From Rubrivivax sp. (GTDB lineage: Bacteria > Pseudomonadota > Gammaproteobacteria > Burkholderiales > Burkholderiaceae_C), in contig JALHPY010000002.1 in the NCBI GenBank assembly GCA_022842305.1, positions 1-64,000 of the forward strand: DNA of 64,000 nt, in the 5' to 3' direction. Numbering within the stretch: position 1 is the stretch's first letter; every line of letters begins with the position of its first letter. The notes below the pieces were generated by a model. It was not told where the DNA came from and did not search any database. It was given only the letters and a program-made list of their open reading frames with translations. A program made the translations under genes and the position numbers. This document shows positions 38,905 to 49,918 of this stretch, in pieces.

Positions 38905-39621
38905 TCAGGCCTGCACGGCGCCGAGTTGTTGGGTCAGGCGATAGCCGGCACCGCGCACGGTTTCGATCAGCGCAGAGCATTGCGCCGGCGCCAGCGCCTC
39001 GCGCAGGCGCTTGACGTGAACGTCCACCGTGCGCTCCTCGATGAAGACATGGTCGCCCCAGACGCGGTCGAGCAGCTGCGCGCGGCTGTGCACGCGCTCG
39101 GGGTGGGTCATCAGGAAGTGAAGCAGCCTGAACTCGGTAGGCCCCAGCTTCAGTTCACACAGCGCTTCGCCCATGCGCCGCGTGACGCGCCGGGTGGCCG
39201 GATCCAGGCGCAGGCCCAGCACTTCCACCGCCGCATCCAGCGCCTCGGGCGCCTTGCGCCGCAGCACGGCGCGGATGCGCGCCATCAGCTCCTTGGGCGA
39301 GAAGGGCTTGGTCAGGTAGTCGTCGGCACCGGCGTCCAGGCCGGTGATCTTGTCGGATTCTTCTGCGCGCGCGGTGAGCATGATCACCGGCAGCTCACGC
39401 GTGCGCGACTCACCGCGCCAGCGCCGCGCCAGCTGCACCCCCGACTGCCCGCCGGGCAGCATCCAGTCCAGCAGCACCAGGTCGGGCAGCACGCGGTCGA
39501 TGGCGCGCTGCGCGGCTTCGGCATCCAGGGCCAGTTCCACCTCGAAGCCGGCGTGGCGCAGGTTGATGGCGATCAGTTCGGCGATGGCCGACTCGTCTTC
39601 GACGACGAGCACGAGACTCAT
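38905..39621 (-). CDS. phoB: phosphate regulon response regulator PhoB
   Basis: The 238-residue OmpR-family regulator binds Pho boxes. The receiver domain has VVEDESAI and the phosphoacceptor Asp in LVLLDWMLPG near residue 52, then the conserved Lys in YLTKPFSPKEL. The winged-helix DNA-binding domain contains PTEFRLLHFLMTHPERV and HVKRLREAL. The gene order phoU-phoB-phoR and the operon context support the name. The Pho-box candidates upstream of pstS and phoX are its likely targets. Confidence 0.95.
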   Translation of the reverse strand: MSLVLVVEDESAIAELIAINLRHAGFEVELALDAEAAQRAIDRVLPDLVLLDWMLPGGQSGVQLARRWRGESRTRELPVIMLTARAEESDKITGLDAGADDYLTKPFSPKELMARIRAVLRRKAPEALDAAVEVLGLRLDPATRRVTRRMGEALCELKLGPTEFRLLHFLMTHPERVHSRAQLLDRVWGDHVFIEERTVDVHVKRLREALAPAQCSALIETVRGAGYRLTQQLGAVQA

Positions 39622-39633
39622 TCTGGGGCCCCT

Positions 39634-40335
39634 TCAGCGCACGACGTTCTCGACGTTTTCCATCGAGGTGTGTCGCACGTCGGTACCCTTGACGACGTAG
39701 ATGATGGCCTCGGCCAGGTTCTTGGCGTGGTCGCCCACGCGCTCGATCGCCTTGGCCACGAACACCAGGTCGATGCTGGAGGAGATGGTGCGCGGGTCTT
39801 CCATCATGTGGGTGATGAGCTTGCGCAGCAGGCCGTCGAACTCTTGATCGATCTGGTCGTCCTGCTTGAGCACCTCGAGCGCGCGCGCCGTGTCCAGGCG
39901 CGCGAAGGCATCGAGCGACTTGCGCAACTGGGCGATGGCCAGGTCGGCCTCGAAGGCCAGATCGGCCACCGGCAGGCGCGACGACACACCGGTGTTGATG
40001 AGCCGCTGCACCGTGCGCGCGATGCGCGCCGCCTCGTCGCCCACGCGCTCGAGGTTGGCGATGGCCTTGCTGATGGCGATGAGCAGGCGCAGGTCGCGCG
40101 CCGTGGGTTGGCGCCGCGCGATGATGGCCGACAGATCGCGGTCGATCTCGACTTCCATCAGGTTGACGCGCTCTTCCTGCTTGAGCACCTGCGCCGCGGT
40201 CTCGGCACTGAAGTGCGTCAGCGCATACAGGGCCTGCGCCACCTGGGATTCGGCCAGGCCGCCCATCTCGAGCACCCGGTTGGAAATGCCGCTGAGCTCG
40301 GCGTCGAACTGCGTCGAAAGGTGCTTGTCGTTCAT
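39634..40335 (-). CDS. phoU: phosphate-specific transport regulator PhoU
   Basis: PhoU links the Pst transporter to PhoR and keeps the Pho regulon off when phosphate is plentiful. The 233-residue all-helical protein has two PhoU repeats with FDAELSGISNRVLEMGGLAE and the metal-binding-type segments VGDEAARIARTV and VGDHAKNLAEAIIYV. ATG 40335 is chosen because AGGAG stands 7 nt upstream; the ORF track uses an earlier start. It follows pstB by 17 nt and precedes phoB by 12 nt. Confidence 0.95.
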   Translation of the reverse strand: MNDKHLSTQFDAELSGISNRVLEMGGLAESQVAQALYALTHFSAETAAQVLKQEERVNLMEVEIDRDLSAIIARRQPTARDLRLLIAISKAIANLERVGDEAARIARTVQRLINTGVSSRLPVADLAFEADLAIAQLRKSLDAFARLDTARALEVLKQDDQIDQEFDGLLRKLITHMMEDPRTISSSIDLVFVAKAIERVGDHAKNLAEAIIYVVKGTDVRHTSMENVENVVR

Positions 40336-40352
40336 GCGCTGCTCCTGGGCAA

Positions 40353-41150
40353 TCAACCGAAACGACCGGTAATGTAGTCCTCGGTCTCCTTGCGCTTGGG
40401 CTTCATGAAGATGTCGCGCGTCTCACCATATTCGATCAGCTCACCGATGTACATGTAGGCCACGTAATCCGACACCCGCGCCGCCTGCTGCATGTTGTGC
40501 GTGACGATGAGCACCGAGACCGTCTTCTTGATCTCGCCGATCAGCTCTTCGATGGCGCCGGTGGCGATGGGGTCCAGCGCCGACGTAGGCTCGTCGAAGA
40601 GGATGATCTCGGGGTCTGTGGCCAGTGATCGTGCAATGCACAGGCGCTGCTGCTGGCCGCCCGACAGGTTGGAGCCGCCTTCGGTCAGGCGGTCGCGCAC
40701 TTCTTCCCACAGTGCGGCACTCTTCAGCGCCGCCTCGACCTTGTCCTCGATGAAGCTGCGCGACTTTTCGTTGCGCACGCGCAGGCCGTAGGCCACGTTC
40801 TCGAAGATCGACTTGGGAAAGGGGTTGGGCTTCTGGAACACCATCGAAATGCGCATGCGCACCTCGATCGGATCGACCTCGTGCGCCAGCAGATTGACGT
40901 TGTCGGGCAGCAGGTCGATCTGGCCGTCGTAGCGGTGGCCGGGGTAGAGATCGTGCATTCGGTTGAAGCAACGCAGGAAGGTCGACTTGCCACAGCCCGA
41001 AGGGCCGATGAGCGCGGTGACCTTGTTTTCGTACACCGGCATCGAGACGCCCTTGAGCGCCTGGAAGTTGCCGTAGTAGAAGTCCAGATCCTTGGACTGG
41101 GCCTTGAGCGGCGGCGGGTTCTGCGGCAGGGTAATGGTCGAGATCGACAT
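40353..41150 (-). CDS. pstB: phosphate ABC transporter ATP-binding protein PstB
   Basis: PstB is the ATPase of the high-affinity phosphate importer PstSCAB. The 265-residue protein has Walker [10 protein letters not shown], the signature LSGGQQQR, Walker [14 protein letters not shown] and the switch His in [22 protein letters not shown] and [11 protein letters not shown] are typical of PstB. The ORF-track start is far upstream inside pstA; ATG 41150 leaves a 5-nt gap to the pstA stop and fits the family length. Confidence 0.96.
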   Translation of the reverse strand: MSISTITLPQNPPPLKAQSKDLDFYYGNFQALKGVSMPVYENKVTALIGPSGCGKSTFLRCFNRMHDLYPGHRYDGQIDLLPDNVNLLAHEVDPIEVRMRISMVFQKPNPFPKSIFENVAYGLRVRNEKSRSFIEDKVEAALKSAALWEEVRDRLTEGGSNLSGGQQQRLCIARSLATDPEIILFDEPTSALDPIATGAIEELIGEIKKTVSVLIVTHNMQQAARVSDYVAYMYIGELIEYGETRDIFMKPKRKETEDYITGRFG

Positions 41151-41155
41151 CGGGT

Positions 41156-42088
41156 TCACCACGTGAGGTTCTTGCGCAGGCGGTAGCGCAGCCAGATGGC
41201 CAGGCCGTTCATGCCCAGGGTCATGATCACCAGCACGAAACTGGCGGCCGCGGCGTTCTGGTGGAAGGCGGGGTCGGGGCGCGAGGTCCAGTTGAAGATC
41301 TGGATGGGCATGACCGTGAAGGGCGAGAACAGCCAGTCGAACATGCCCGCCGGCGGCTCGCCCGTACCGGGCATGGGCGGCAGGAAGGCGATGAAGGTCA
41401 GCGCGCCGATGGTGATGATGGGAGCGGTCTCGCCGATGGCGCGCGCCATGCCGATGATCACCCCGGTCAGGATGCCGGGCAGGCCGTAGGGCAGCAGGTG
41501 ATGGCTCACCACCTGCCACTGCGAGGCGCCGCAGGCGTAGGCCGCTTCGCGGATCTGCTGCGGGATGGAGCGCAGCGCCTCGCGCGTGGCGACGATGACG
41601 ATGGGCAGGATCAGCAGCGCCAGCGTCAGGCCGGCCGACAGGATGCTTTGACCCAGTCCGAAGGTGTAGACGAACAAGCCCAGGGCCAGCAGGCCATAGA
41701 CGATGGACGGCACACCGGCCAGGTTGGAGATGTTGATCTCGATGAGGTCGGTGAACCAGTTCTTGCGCGCGTACTCTTCCAGGTAGATGGCCGACGCGAT
41801 GCCCACCGGCACGGCGAAAAAGGCGGTCACGAACATCACCAGGATCGAGCCCACCCAGGCCGACAGGATGCCGGCGTCACCCGCCCGACGCGACGGAAAG
41901 CTGGTGAAGAACTCGGCCGTGAGCCGCGGCACGCCGTCGATGATCATGCCGGCGAACAGCGCCGCCAGCGTGAGCACACCCACCATCAGCGCCAGGATGC
42001 CCAGCACGCCGAACATGGCGTCCCAGCGCTTGTGCTGGCGGATCAGCGCCCGCAGCGCCTGGGCGCCCGGCCTTTGCACGGCGTCCAT
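41156..42088 (-). CDS. pstA: phosphate ABC transporter permease PstA
   Basis: The 310-residue inner-membrane permease has six predicted membrane segments, for example [23 protein letters not shown] and [15 protein letters not shown]. The EAA-type loop [23 protein letters not shown] contacts PstB. The extra hydrophilic [16 protein letters not shown] loop near the C-terminus is common in PstA. Its ATG overlaps the pstC stop by one base (TGATG), so translation is coupled. Confidence 0.95.
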   Translation of the reverse strand: MDAVQRPGAQALRALIRQHKRWDAMFGVLGILALMVGVLTLAALFAGMIIDGVPRLTAEFFTSFPSRRAGDAGILSAWVGSILVMFVTAFFAVPVGIASAIYLEEYARKNWFTDLIEINISNLAGVPSIVYGLLALGLFVYTFGLGQSILSAGLTLALLILPIVIVATREALRSIPQQIREAAYACGASQWQVVSHHLLPYGLPGILTGVIIGMARAIGETAPIITIGALTFIAFLPPMPGTGEPPAGMFDWLFSPFTVMPIQIFNWTSRPDPAFHQNAAAASFVLVIMTLGMNGLAIWLRYRLRKNLTW

Positions 42089-43059
42089 CAGTAGGCCTCG
42101 CGGTATTTGCGCCGGATCCAGTAACCCAGCATGTTGAAGAACAGCGTCATCAGGAACAGCGACAGACCCGCGGCAAAGATGGTCTGGTAGCCCACCGACC
42201 CGTGCGGCAGGTCACCCAGCGCCACCTGCACGATGTACGAGGTGATGGTGGCCGCCGGCTCCGTGGGATCAAAAGTGAGGTTGGGCTGCATGCCCGCAGC
42301 CACGGCCAGGATCATGGTCTCACCCACAGCGCGTGATATGCCCAGGATGTAGGCCGATGCGATGCCCGACAGCGCCGCCGGCACCACCACCTTGACGGCG
42401 GTCTGGAAGCGTGTGGCGCCCATGGCGTAAGAGCCTTCGCGCAGGCTCATGGGCACGGCGCGCATGGCGTCCTCGGACAGCGAAGCCACGTAAGGGATGA
42501 TCATGATGCCCATCACCAGGCCGGCCGACAGCACGTTGAAGCCGGGCAGACCGGGGAAGATCTTCTGCAGCAGCGGCGTGACGAACAGCAGCGCAAAGTA
42601 GCCGTAGATGATGGTCGGCACGCCCGAGAGCATTTCCAGCACGGGCTTGAGCGTTTCGCGCGTCTTGTGACCGGCAAACTCCGACAGGTAGATGGCGATG
42701 ATGGTGCCCAGCGGGATGGCCACCGACAGCGCCACGGCCGAGCTGGTGATGGTGCCCGACAGCAGCACCGTGATGCCGAAATGCGCGTCCGAGAAAAGCG
42801 GCGTCCACTGGTCGTCGGTCAGGAAGTTCCACAGGGACACGTGGCTGAAGAAGCTGATCGACTCCTTGAGCAGGATGTAGACGATGCCCAGGGTGGTAAA
42901 GACCGAGACGCAGGCTGCCAGCAGCAGCACCATCTCGATGGCCTTCTCGCGCCGCTTGCGGCTGGCTTTGAACCGGGCCAGTTCGGCCAGGCGGGCCTCG
43001 CCCGTCAAGCGTGCTTCGCCCACGGCAGCCCCTTTTTCGTTTTTGATGACGGCGCTCAT
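42088..43059 (-). CDS. pstC: phosphate ABC transporter permease PstC
   Basis: The 323-residue permease pairs with PstA. It has an N-terminal cytoplasmic segment, then membrane helices beginning MVLLLAACVSVFTTLGIVYIL. FFSHVSLWNFLTDDQWTPLF and the EAA loop EDAMRAVPMSLREGSYAMGAT follow. It starts 88 bp after pstS, with a stable hairpin in the gap, and is coupled to pstA. Confidence 0.95.
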   Translation of the reverse strand: MSAVIKNEKGAAVGEARLTGEARLAELARFKASRKRREKAIEMVLLLAACVSVFTTLGIVYILLKESISFFSHVSLWNFLTDDQWTPLFSDAHFGITVLLSGTITSSAVALSVAIPLGTIIAIYLSEFAGHKTRETLKPVLEMLSGVPTIIYGYFALLFVTPLLQKIFPGLPGFNVLSAGLVMGIMIIPYVASLSEDAMRAVPMSLREGSYAMGATRFQTAVKVVVPAALSGIASAYILGISRAVGETMILAVAAGMQPNLTFDPTEPAATITSYIVQVALGDLPHGSVGYQTIFAAGLSLFLMTLFFNMLGYWIRRKYREAY

Positions 43060-43104
43060 TCTAGAAGTTCCCCTTGTCCCGGCGCCTTACGCCAGGTGCA
43101 GACA

Positions 43105-43128
43105 AGCCCGGCGCAGGCGCGCCGGGCT
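43105..43128 (-). terminator. stable hairpin between pstS and pstC
   Basis: AGCCCGGCGC and GCGCCGGGCT form a perfect 10-bp stem with a 4-nt loop in the pstS-pstC gap. There is no long T-run, so it is more likely a partial terminator or mRNA-stabilising element that keeps the binding-protein mRNA above the permease mRNA. Confidence 0.6.
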
Positions 43129-43147
43129 CGCATGGATCAGCAGGGCT

Positions 43148-44137
43148 TCAGAGCTTGGCTTCGCGCGCCAGCAGTTCGTCGATGCGGATGCCGACCTCGT
43201 TCTTGCCGCCCATCACGGTGCCCTTCTTGCCCTTGGCGATGTGGTCCAGGCCGATGGTGTAGGCCTTGGCCGGCAGCGGCACGTACTTCACTTCCTTGGC
43301 GATCTTGGAGGCCGTCTTCATGTAGTACTCGGCGAACTCGCGCACTTCGGGCTTGGCCAGCGACTTGGCGTTGACGTAGATGAAGATCGGGCGCGCCAAC
43401 GGCTGGTAGGTGCCGTCCAGCACCGTGGCCTCGCTGGGCGCGACCGGCGGCTTGCCGGCCTTCTCGACGATGGGCACGCTTTTCAGGCGCGCCTGGTTCT
43501 CGGCGTAGTAGGCGAAACCGAAATAGCCGATGGCGTTGACGTCCTGCGACACGCCCTGCACCAGCACGTTGTCGTCTTCCGACGCGGTGTAGTCGCCACG
43601 GCTGGATTTGGACTTGCCGTTGACGGCTTCGGTGAAGTAGTCGAAGGTGCCCGAGTCGGAACCAGCACCGAAGAGCTTGATCGGCGCATCGGGCCAGGCC
43701 GGATTGACCTGGTTCCAGCGCAGGATCTTGCCTTGCGCGGCCGGCTCCCAGATCGCCTTCAGCTCAGCCACGGTGATGGACTTGAGGAAAGTGTTCTTGG
43801 GGTTCATGACCACCGTCAGCGCGTCGAAGGCCACCGGCAGCTCGATGTACTCGATGCCCGCTGCGCGGCAGTCGGCCATTTCCTTCTCGAGGATGGGGCG
43901 CGAGGCGTTCTGCACGTCGATCTCGCCGCGGCAGAGCTTCTTGAAGCCGCCGCCCGTGCCGCTGATGCCCACGGTGACCTTGATGGCGTTCTTCTTCATC
44001 TTCTGGAAGTCTTCGGCCACGCCCTCGGTGATGGGGTAGACCGTGGAAGAACCGTCGACCTTGACCACCTGGGCCTGCGCCAGGGTGGCGGCGGCCAGCA
44101 GGGAAGCACTGAGCAGAACGTTGAAGGGCATGCGCAT
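43148..44137 (-). CDS. pstS: phosphate ABC transporter substrate-binding protein PstS
   Basis: The 329-residue periplasmic protein binds phosphate for PstCAB. It has a signal peptide (VLLSASLLAAATLAQAQ), then VKVDGSSTVYPITEGVAEDF and GISGTGGGFKKLCRGEIDVQNASRP, the phosphate-binding loops of this PstS group. GAGSDSGTFDYFTEAV and VQGVSQDVNAIGYFGFAYY follow. The start at 44137 has GGAG 6 nt upstream. It is the first gene of the minus-strand operon pstSCAB-phoU-phoB-phoR and has a Pho-box candidate upstream. Confidence 0.95.
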   Translation of the reverse strand: MRMPFNVLLSASLLAAATLAQAQVVKVDGSSTVYPITEGVAEDFQKMKKNAIKVTVGISGTGGGFKKLCRGEIDVQNASRPILEKEMADCRAAGIEYIELPVAFDALTVVMNPKNTFLKSITVAELKAIWEPAAQGKILRWNQVNPAWPDAPIKLFGAGSDSGTFDYFTEAVNGKSKSSRGDYTASEDDNVLVQGVSQDVNAIGYFGFAYYAENQARLKSVPIVEKAGKPPVAPSEATVLDGTYQPLARPIFIYVNAKSLAKPEVREFAEYYMKTASKIAKEVKYVPLPAKAYTIGLDHIAKGKKGTVMGGKNEVGIRIDELLAREAKL

Positions 44138-44183
44138 GGATGACTCCGTTTTCGGAAGATGGGGATTCTTGGACCGTGCAGGC

Positions 44184-44217
44184 ACTGTAGTCACGGAATG
44201 TGAAATTACCGTGACGG
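44184..44217 (-). promoter_or_regulatory. candidate Pho box and -10 upstream of pstS
   Basis: On the minus strand CCGTCAC-GGTA-ATTTCAC (44217-44200) fits the PhoB box plan of two 7-mers with a 4-bp spacer; the first matches CTGTCAC at 6 of 7 positions. TACAGT (44189-44184) follows after 10 bp, where the -10 of PhoB-dependent promoters lies. The site is 63 bp before the pstS start. Confidence 0.55.
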
Positions 44218-44218
44218 A

Positions 44219-44245
44219 GCGGGCGGCTTCATGACAGCCGCCCGC
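44219..44245 (-). terminator. hairpin after the MliC-like gene
   Basis: GCGGGCGGCT (44219-44228) and AGCCGCCCGC (44236-44245) form a perfect 10-bp stem with a 7-nt loop, 20 bp downstream of the minus-strand lipoprotein gene and just before the pstS promoter. There is no T-run. Confidence 0.5.
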
Positions 44246-44265
44246 CGTGCAGCATCAGGCGCGCA

Positions 44266-44595
44266 TCAGGCAGCAGGCTTGCACTGCCGACCCTGGCTCT
44301 TGCCGGCGTGGTCCAGGCTGATGGCGCCGTCGCCTTCGGTGCGCAACACGTAGCCTTCGCCTTCGAAAACGCCACTACCCTTGGCATCCAGCTCGGCCGA
44401 GCCGTGCAGCGCGCGCACGCGCACGCTGCGGCCGTCTTCGCTGACGCGGGCCTGGAAGCTGGAATTGCCGGCGCAGGTCAGGCGGACGAACTTGCCGGCT
44501 TCAAGACCGGCCGGCACGCTGCTGCCCATGCTGGCGCAGCCGCCCAGCAGGGCCAGGCAGGCGATCAGGGTGCTGGGAACAAAGGCAAACTTCAT
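44266..44595 (-). CDS. small lipoprotein, MliC-like
   Basis: The 109-residue product has a lipoprotein signal with lipobox LLGGCAS. The mature part, with two Cys (LTCAGN and RQCKP) and the pattern FVRLTCAGNSSFQARV, then YVLRTEGDGAISLDHAG, resembles the MliC/PliC lysozyme-inhibitor fold, though the match is by eye. It would sit in the outer membrane facing the periplasm. A 10-bp inverted repeat lies directly upstream of the ATG and may cover the ribosome site. Confidence 0.65.
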   Translation of the reverse strand: MKFAFVPSTLIACLALLGGCASMGSSVPAGLEAGKFVRLTCAGNSSFQARVSEDGRSVRVRALHGSAELDAKGSGVFEGEGYVLRTEGDGAISLDHAGKSQGRQCKPAA

Positions 44596-44598
44596 GTG

Positions 44599-44632
44599 GA
44601 GACTCTCGGTGTTGACACGACGCGAGAGTCTC
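44599..44632 (-). promoter_or_regulatory. inverted repeat over the leader of the MliC-like gene
   Basis: GAGACTCTCG (44599-44608) and CGAGAGTCTC (44623-44632) are perfect 10-bp arms around a 14-nt loop. The repeat ends 3 nt before the start codon on the minus strand, so the hairpin would include the ribosome-binding region of the lipoprotein mRNA. Confidence 0.55.
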
Positions 44633-44683
44633 GTCCGGCTTCGTGACGAAGCCGTGACCTGCAAATGACAGTTTGCAGCGGCC

Positions 44684-46018
44684 TCAGCCGCGCGCGGCCG
44701 CCGCAGCCATGGCTTCCGCGCAGCTGCGTCCCATGCTGGCGTCGCGCGCCTCGACCATCACGCGCAGCACCGGTTCGGTGCCCGAGGCACGGATCAGCAC
44801 CCGGCCACCGTCGCCCAGTTCGCGCTCGGCCGTCAGGCGCGCGTCGGTGAGCGCGCCGTTGAGCTTCCAGTCGCTGCCCTCGCGCAGGCGCACGTTGATC
44901 ATGGTCTGCGGGTAAAGGGTCACGCCTTCCAGCAGCGCCGCCAGGTTGCGTCCGTCGCGGCGCACCGCGCTCAGGATCTGCAGCGCGCTGACGATGCCGT
45001 CGCCGGTGGTGTGGCGGTCCAGCGCCAACAGGTGCCCGGAACTCTCGCCGCCCAGTTGCCAGCCGCGTGCCGCCAGTTCCTCCAGCACATAACGGTCACC
45101 CACCTTGGCGCGCACCAGGCCCACACCGATGCGGGCCAGCGCCTGCTCGACCGCGATGTTGGTCATGAGCGTGCCCACCACTCCGGGCACCGGCTGGCGC
45201 TGCGCCAGGCGGTCGGCCACCATCACGTAGAGCAGTTCGTCACCGTTGTACAGGCGGCCCTGGGCATCGACCAGTTGCAGGCGGTCGGCGTCGCCGTCCA
45301 GCGCCACGCCGTAGTCGGCGCGGTGCTCGGCCACCGCGGCCACCAGCGCCTGCGGCGCGGTCGCGCCCACGCCCTTGTTGATGTTCAGGCCGTCGGGGCT
45401 GCAGCCTATTCTGATGACCACGGCACCCAGCTCGTGGAACACGTCGGGCGCCACCTGGTAGGCCGCACCGTGGGCCGCGTCCACCACCAGCTTCATGCCG
45501 CGCAGCGACAGGCTGCCCGGCACCGTGCTCTTGCAGAACTCGATGTAGCGGCCCTGCGCGTCTTCCAGCCGTCGCGCCTTGCCCAGGCCGGCCGAATCGA
45601 CCCACTGCGGCGGCTGCTCGAGCACCGATTCGACGTCGGCCTCCCAGTCGTCGGACAGCTTCTCGCCCTTGGCAGAGAAGAATTTGACGCCGTTGTCGGC
45701 AAACGGGTTGTGCGAGGCGCTGATCACCACGCCCAGATCCAGGCGCAGTGCGCGCGTCAGGTAAGCCACGCCGGGCGTGGGCAGCGGCCCGCTCAGCAGC
45801 ACGTCCACCCCGGCCGAGGCGAAGCCGGCCTCGAGCGAGGACTCGAGCATGTAGCCCGAGATGCGCGTGTCCTTGCCGATCAGCACCGTGGGCCGCGGCG
45901 CCGTGCGGCGCAGCACGCGCCCCACGGCATGGCCCAGGCGCAGCATGAAGTCGGGGGTGATCGGGTGCTGGCCCACCGTGCCGCGAATGCCGTCGGTGCC
46001 GAAGTAGGTTCTGCTCAT
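44684..46018 (-). CDS. glmM: phosphoglucosamine mutase GlmM
   Basis: GlmM converts glucosamine 6-phosphate to glucosamine 1-phosphate for UDP-GlcNAc and so for peptidoglycan. The 444-residue protein starts [12 protein letters not shown] and has the phosphoserine loop [15 protein letters not shown], the metal loop [11 protein letters not shown] and [27 protein letters not shown] forms the phosphate-binding loop. It lies downstream of ftsH with a 213-bp gap that usually holds folP in related bacteria. Confidence 0.96.
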   Translation of the reverse strand: MSRTYFGTDGIRGTVGQHPITPDFMLRLGHAVGRVLRRTAPRPTVLIGKDTRISGYMLESSLEAGFASAGVDVLLSGPLPTPGVAYLTRALRLDLGVVISASHNPFADNGVKFFSAKGEKLSDDWEADVESVLEQPPQWVDSAGLGKARRLEDAQGRYIEFCKSTVPGSLSLRGMKLVVDAAHGAAYQVAPDVFHELGAVVIRIGCSPDGLNINKGVGATAPQALVAAVAEHRADYGVALDGDADRLQLVDAQGRLYNGDELLYVMVADRLAQRQPVPGVVGTLMTNIAVEQALARIGVGLVRAKVGDRYVLEELAARGWQLGGESSGHLLALDRHTTGDGIVSALQILSAVRRDGRNLAALLEGVTLYPQTMINVRLREGSDWKLNGALTDARLTAERELGDGGRVLIRASGTEPVLRVMVEARDASMGRSCAEAMAAAAARG

Positions 46019-46179
46019 TTTTGGATTCCTTTGCGCCGATTTTCTGCGCCCGGCAGGGCCAGGGCGGCGGTTCGGCTCCGCCCTTGTGAGGAATTGTGCT
46101 TGCCCGGCGCACGCAGCCGGGCCAGCGCAGACCGCCCGTAGCAGCCTTGCAAGGCGACTGAGCGGCCGCAGGGGCCCCC

Positions 46180-46204
46180 AAAAGCCAACGGGGCCGAAGC
46201 CCCG
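46180..46204 (-). terminator. hairpin terminator after ftsH
   Basis: On the minus strand CGGGGC-TTCG-GCCCCG forms a very stable UUCG-type tetraloop hairpin 28 bp after the ftsH stop. TTGGCTTTT follows, an interrupted T-run. Confidence 0.5.
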
Positions 46205-46231
46205 CTGGTCAAAGCCCCGCTGTCGCGGACC

Positions 46232-48139
<1,908 letters not shown>

Positions 48140-48259
48140 CGCGGCTCCTTCTTTCAATTCAGCGGTACCGCACGACGAAGACCGCCGTGCCGGATTCCAC
48201 GGCATATGAGGACGATTCTAAGGCAGGCAAGGGTTTGCAAGGCCTTTGTGAGGCCGTTG

Positions 48260-48973
48260 TCAAGACCCGGAAACCGGGCCCGACTGCACGCCTGCCAGCA
48301 CGGCGCCAGCAGCCTGTACGCCCTTGAGACCGACGCCGACCAGAAAGGTTTCAGCCGACTTGTCGCGCGAGGCCTTGGGCTTGATGGGCTTGACCACGCG
48401 GAAGTGCTGCTTGAACAGCTTGACGAGCTGGCTGTAGCCGCTGCCGTGGAACATCTTGCACACCAGCGCGCCCTCGGTTCGCAGGTGGGTCTGGGCGAAC
48501 TCCAGCGCCAGCTCGATCAGGTGCGCCATGCGCGCCGCGTCGGACGACTCGATGCCCGAAAGATTGGGCGCCATGTCCGACAGCAGCACGTCCACTGGCC
48601 GGCCGGCGAGCAGGTCGCTCAGCTGCTGGGCCACCGCTTCCTCGCGAAAATCGCCTTGGATGAACTGCACGCCCTCGATGGCCTCGAAGGGCAGCAGGTC
48701 CAGCGCGATGATGGTGCCGTCCAGCGCCCCGGCGGCGGCCCCGGCGGGGGCGAAACGGCGGCGCAGGTACTGGCTCCAGGCACCGGGCGCGGCGCCCAGG
48801 TCCACGACCACCTGGCCCGGGCGGATCAGGCGCAGGGTCTCGTCGATCTCCTTGAGCTTGTAGGCCGCACGCGCCCGGTAGCCCTCTCTCTGGGCCATCT
48901 TGACGTAGGGATCGTTGAGGTGGTCGTTGAGCCACGCCTTGTTGATCTTCTTGCTTTTGGACTTGATCTTCAT
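48260..48973 (-). CDS. rlmE: 23S rRNA (uridine 2'-O) methyltransferase RlmE
   Basis: RlmE (FtsJ, RrmJ) methylates U2552 of 23S rRNA with SAM. The 237-residue protein has the lysine-rich start [14 protein letters not shown], the SAM motif [15 protein letters not shown] and the catalytic-tetrad regions [10 protein letters not shown] and [13 protein letters not shown] 48973 is preferred. It is divergent from yhbY (20 bp between starts) and upstream of ftsH, the conserved order. Confidence 0.95.
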   Translation of the reverse strand: MKIKSKSKKINKAWLNDHLNDPYVKMAQREGYRARAAYKLKEIDETLRLIRPGQVVVDLGAAPGAWSQYLRRRFAPAGAAAGALDGTIIALDLLPFEAIEGVQFIQGDFREEAVAQQLSDLLAGRPVDVLLSDMAPNLSGIESSDAARMAHLIELALEFAQTHLRTEGALVCKMFHGSGYSQLVKLFKQHFRVVKPIKPKASRDKSAETFLVGVGLKGVQAAGAVLAGVQSGPVSGS

Positions 48974-48993
48974 GCGCAACCGATAATACGTTC

Positions 48994-49467
48994 ATGACTG
49001 CCATATTGCTGACCCCCGCCCAACGCAAGGAGCATCGCTCCGGCGCCCATCACCTGGACCCCGTGGTGATGATCGGCGGAGACGGGCTGACGCCGGCCGT
49101 GCGCAAAGAGGTCGACGCGGCGCTCAACGCCCACGGCCTGATCAAGGTGCGGGTGTTCAGCGACGACCGCCCTGCGCGCGAGGCCATGCTGGCCACGCTG
49201 GCCGACGAACTGGGTGCCGCGCCCATCCAGCACATCGGCAAGCTGCTGGTGCTGTGGCGGCCGGTGCCGCCCAAGGAAAAGGCCGAGCGCGAAGACCGCA
49301 TGCCGGGTCCGCGCGTGGTCAAGCTGGTGAGCTTTTCCAAGAGCGGCAATCACCGCGCCACCATCAAGAAGGTCAAGGTCTTCGGCAACGAGCGCGTGGC
49401 CGCAGGCGGCCAGATCAAGCGCGCGAAGAAGCGCGTCGTCAGCGTCAAGAAGCGCCAGACCGATTGA
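48994..49467 (+). CDS. yhbY: YhbY family RNA-binding protein
   Basis: The 157-residue protein has the CRM/YhbY fold: AQRKEHRSGAHHLDPVVMIGGDGLTPAV, then AHGLIKVRVFSDD and GKLLVLWRP. It associates with the large ribosomal subunit in E. coli. The E. coli protein is about 97 residues, and this one has a basic C-terminal extension of about 60 residues (KRAKKRVVSVKKRQ) that could contact rRNA. Its last 23 nt overlap the 3' end of the DUF4149 gene on the other strand. Confidence 0.92.
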   Translation: MTAILLTPAQRKEHRSGAHHLDPVVMIGGDGLTPAVRKEVDAALNAHGLIKVRVFSDDRPAREAMLATLADELGAAPIQHIGKLLVLWRPVPPKEKAEREDRMPGPRVVKLVSFSKSGNHRATIKKVKVFGNERVAAGGQIKRAKKRVVSVKKRQTD

Positions 49468-49918
49468 CCACCTCGGCTGGCGCGCGCGTCGCGCGCCAGG
49501 CCAGCGCCGCCACCAGCGTGAGCTTGAAGGCGAAGAAGACGCTGCTGATGGCGTGCAGCTGGCCGAAGCTCAAAGCACCCTGCCCGGCCCGTGCCGCGGC
49601 CATGTGCGGCTGTATGCCGAAGTAGCCGGCCACGGTGCAGAACAGCGCGCCCAAGGCCAGCGCCATGCCGGTGCTGAACTGGCTGCCCTGCCCCTGCAGC
49701 GCGGCGCGGCGTGCCGCCAGCCTTTCCAGCACCAGCAGCAGCACGCCCAGGGCCAGGCTGGTGTAGGCGTCCTGCGCCAGCATGCGGCCGACCACGCGGC
49801 CGGCCTCTTGCGTGGCCAGCGTCATGAAAGGTGCCGGCGTGGCCAGCAGGGCCAGACACAGCAGCCAGCCGGCCCACAGCGCAGGCAACAGGCGGCGCAG
49901 ACGTTCCAGCAGGGCCAT
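49445..49918 (-). CDS. DUF4149 membrane protein
   Basis: The 157-residue product has four predicted membrane helices (LWAGWLLCLALLATPAPF, YTSLALGVLLLVL, FSTGMALALGALFCTVAGYFGI and AISSVFFAFKLTLVAALAW). A conserved Pxx-H-type segment (FGIQPHMAAAR) matches DUF4149 proteins, which are usually next to greA in Burkholderiales. The function is unknown. ATG 49918 overlaps the greA stop by one base (TGATG), so it is coupled to greA. Confidence 0.85.
   Translation of the reverse strand: MALLERLRRLLPALWAGWLLCLALLATPAPFMTLATQEAGRVVGRMLAQDAYTSLALGVLLLVLERLAARRAALQGQGSQFSTGMALALGALFCTVAGYFGIQPHMAAARAGQGALSFGQLHAISSVFFAFKLTLVAALAWRATRAPAEVVNRSGAS

Noticed and set aside
44613-44622. TGACACGACG shared with the glycan-cluster palindrome
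   Set aside because: The left arm TGTCA is missing here, so the 10-mer match is probably chance.
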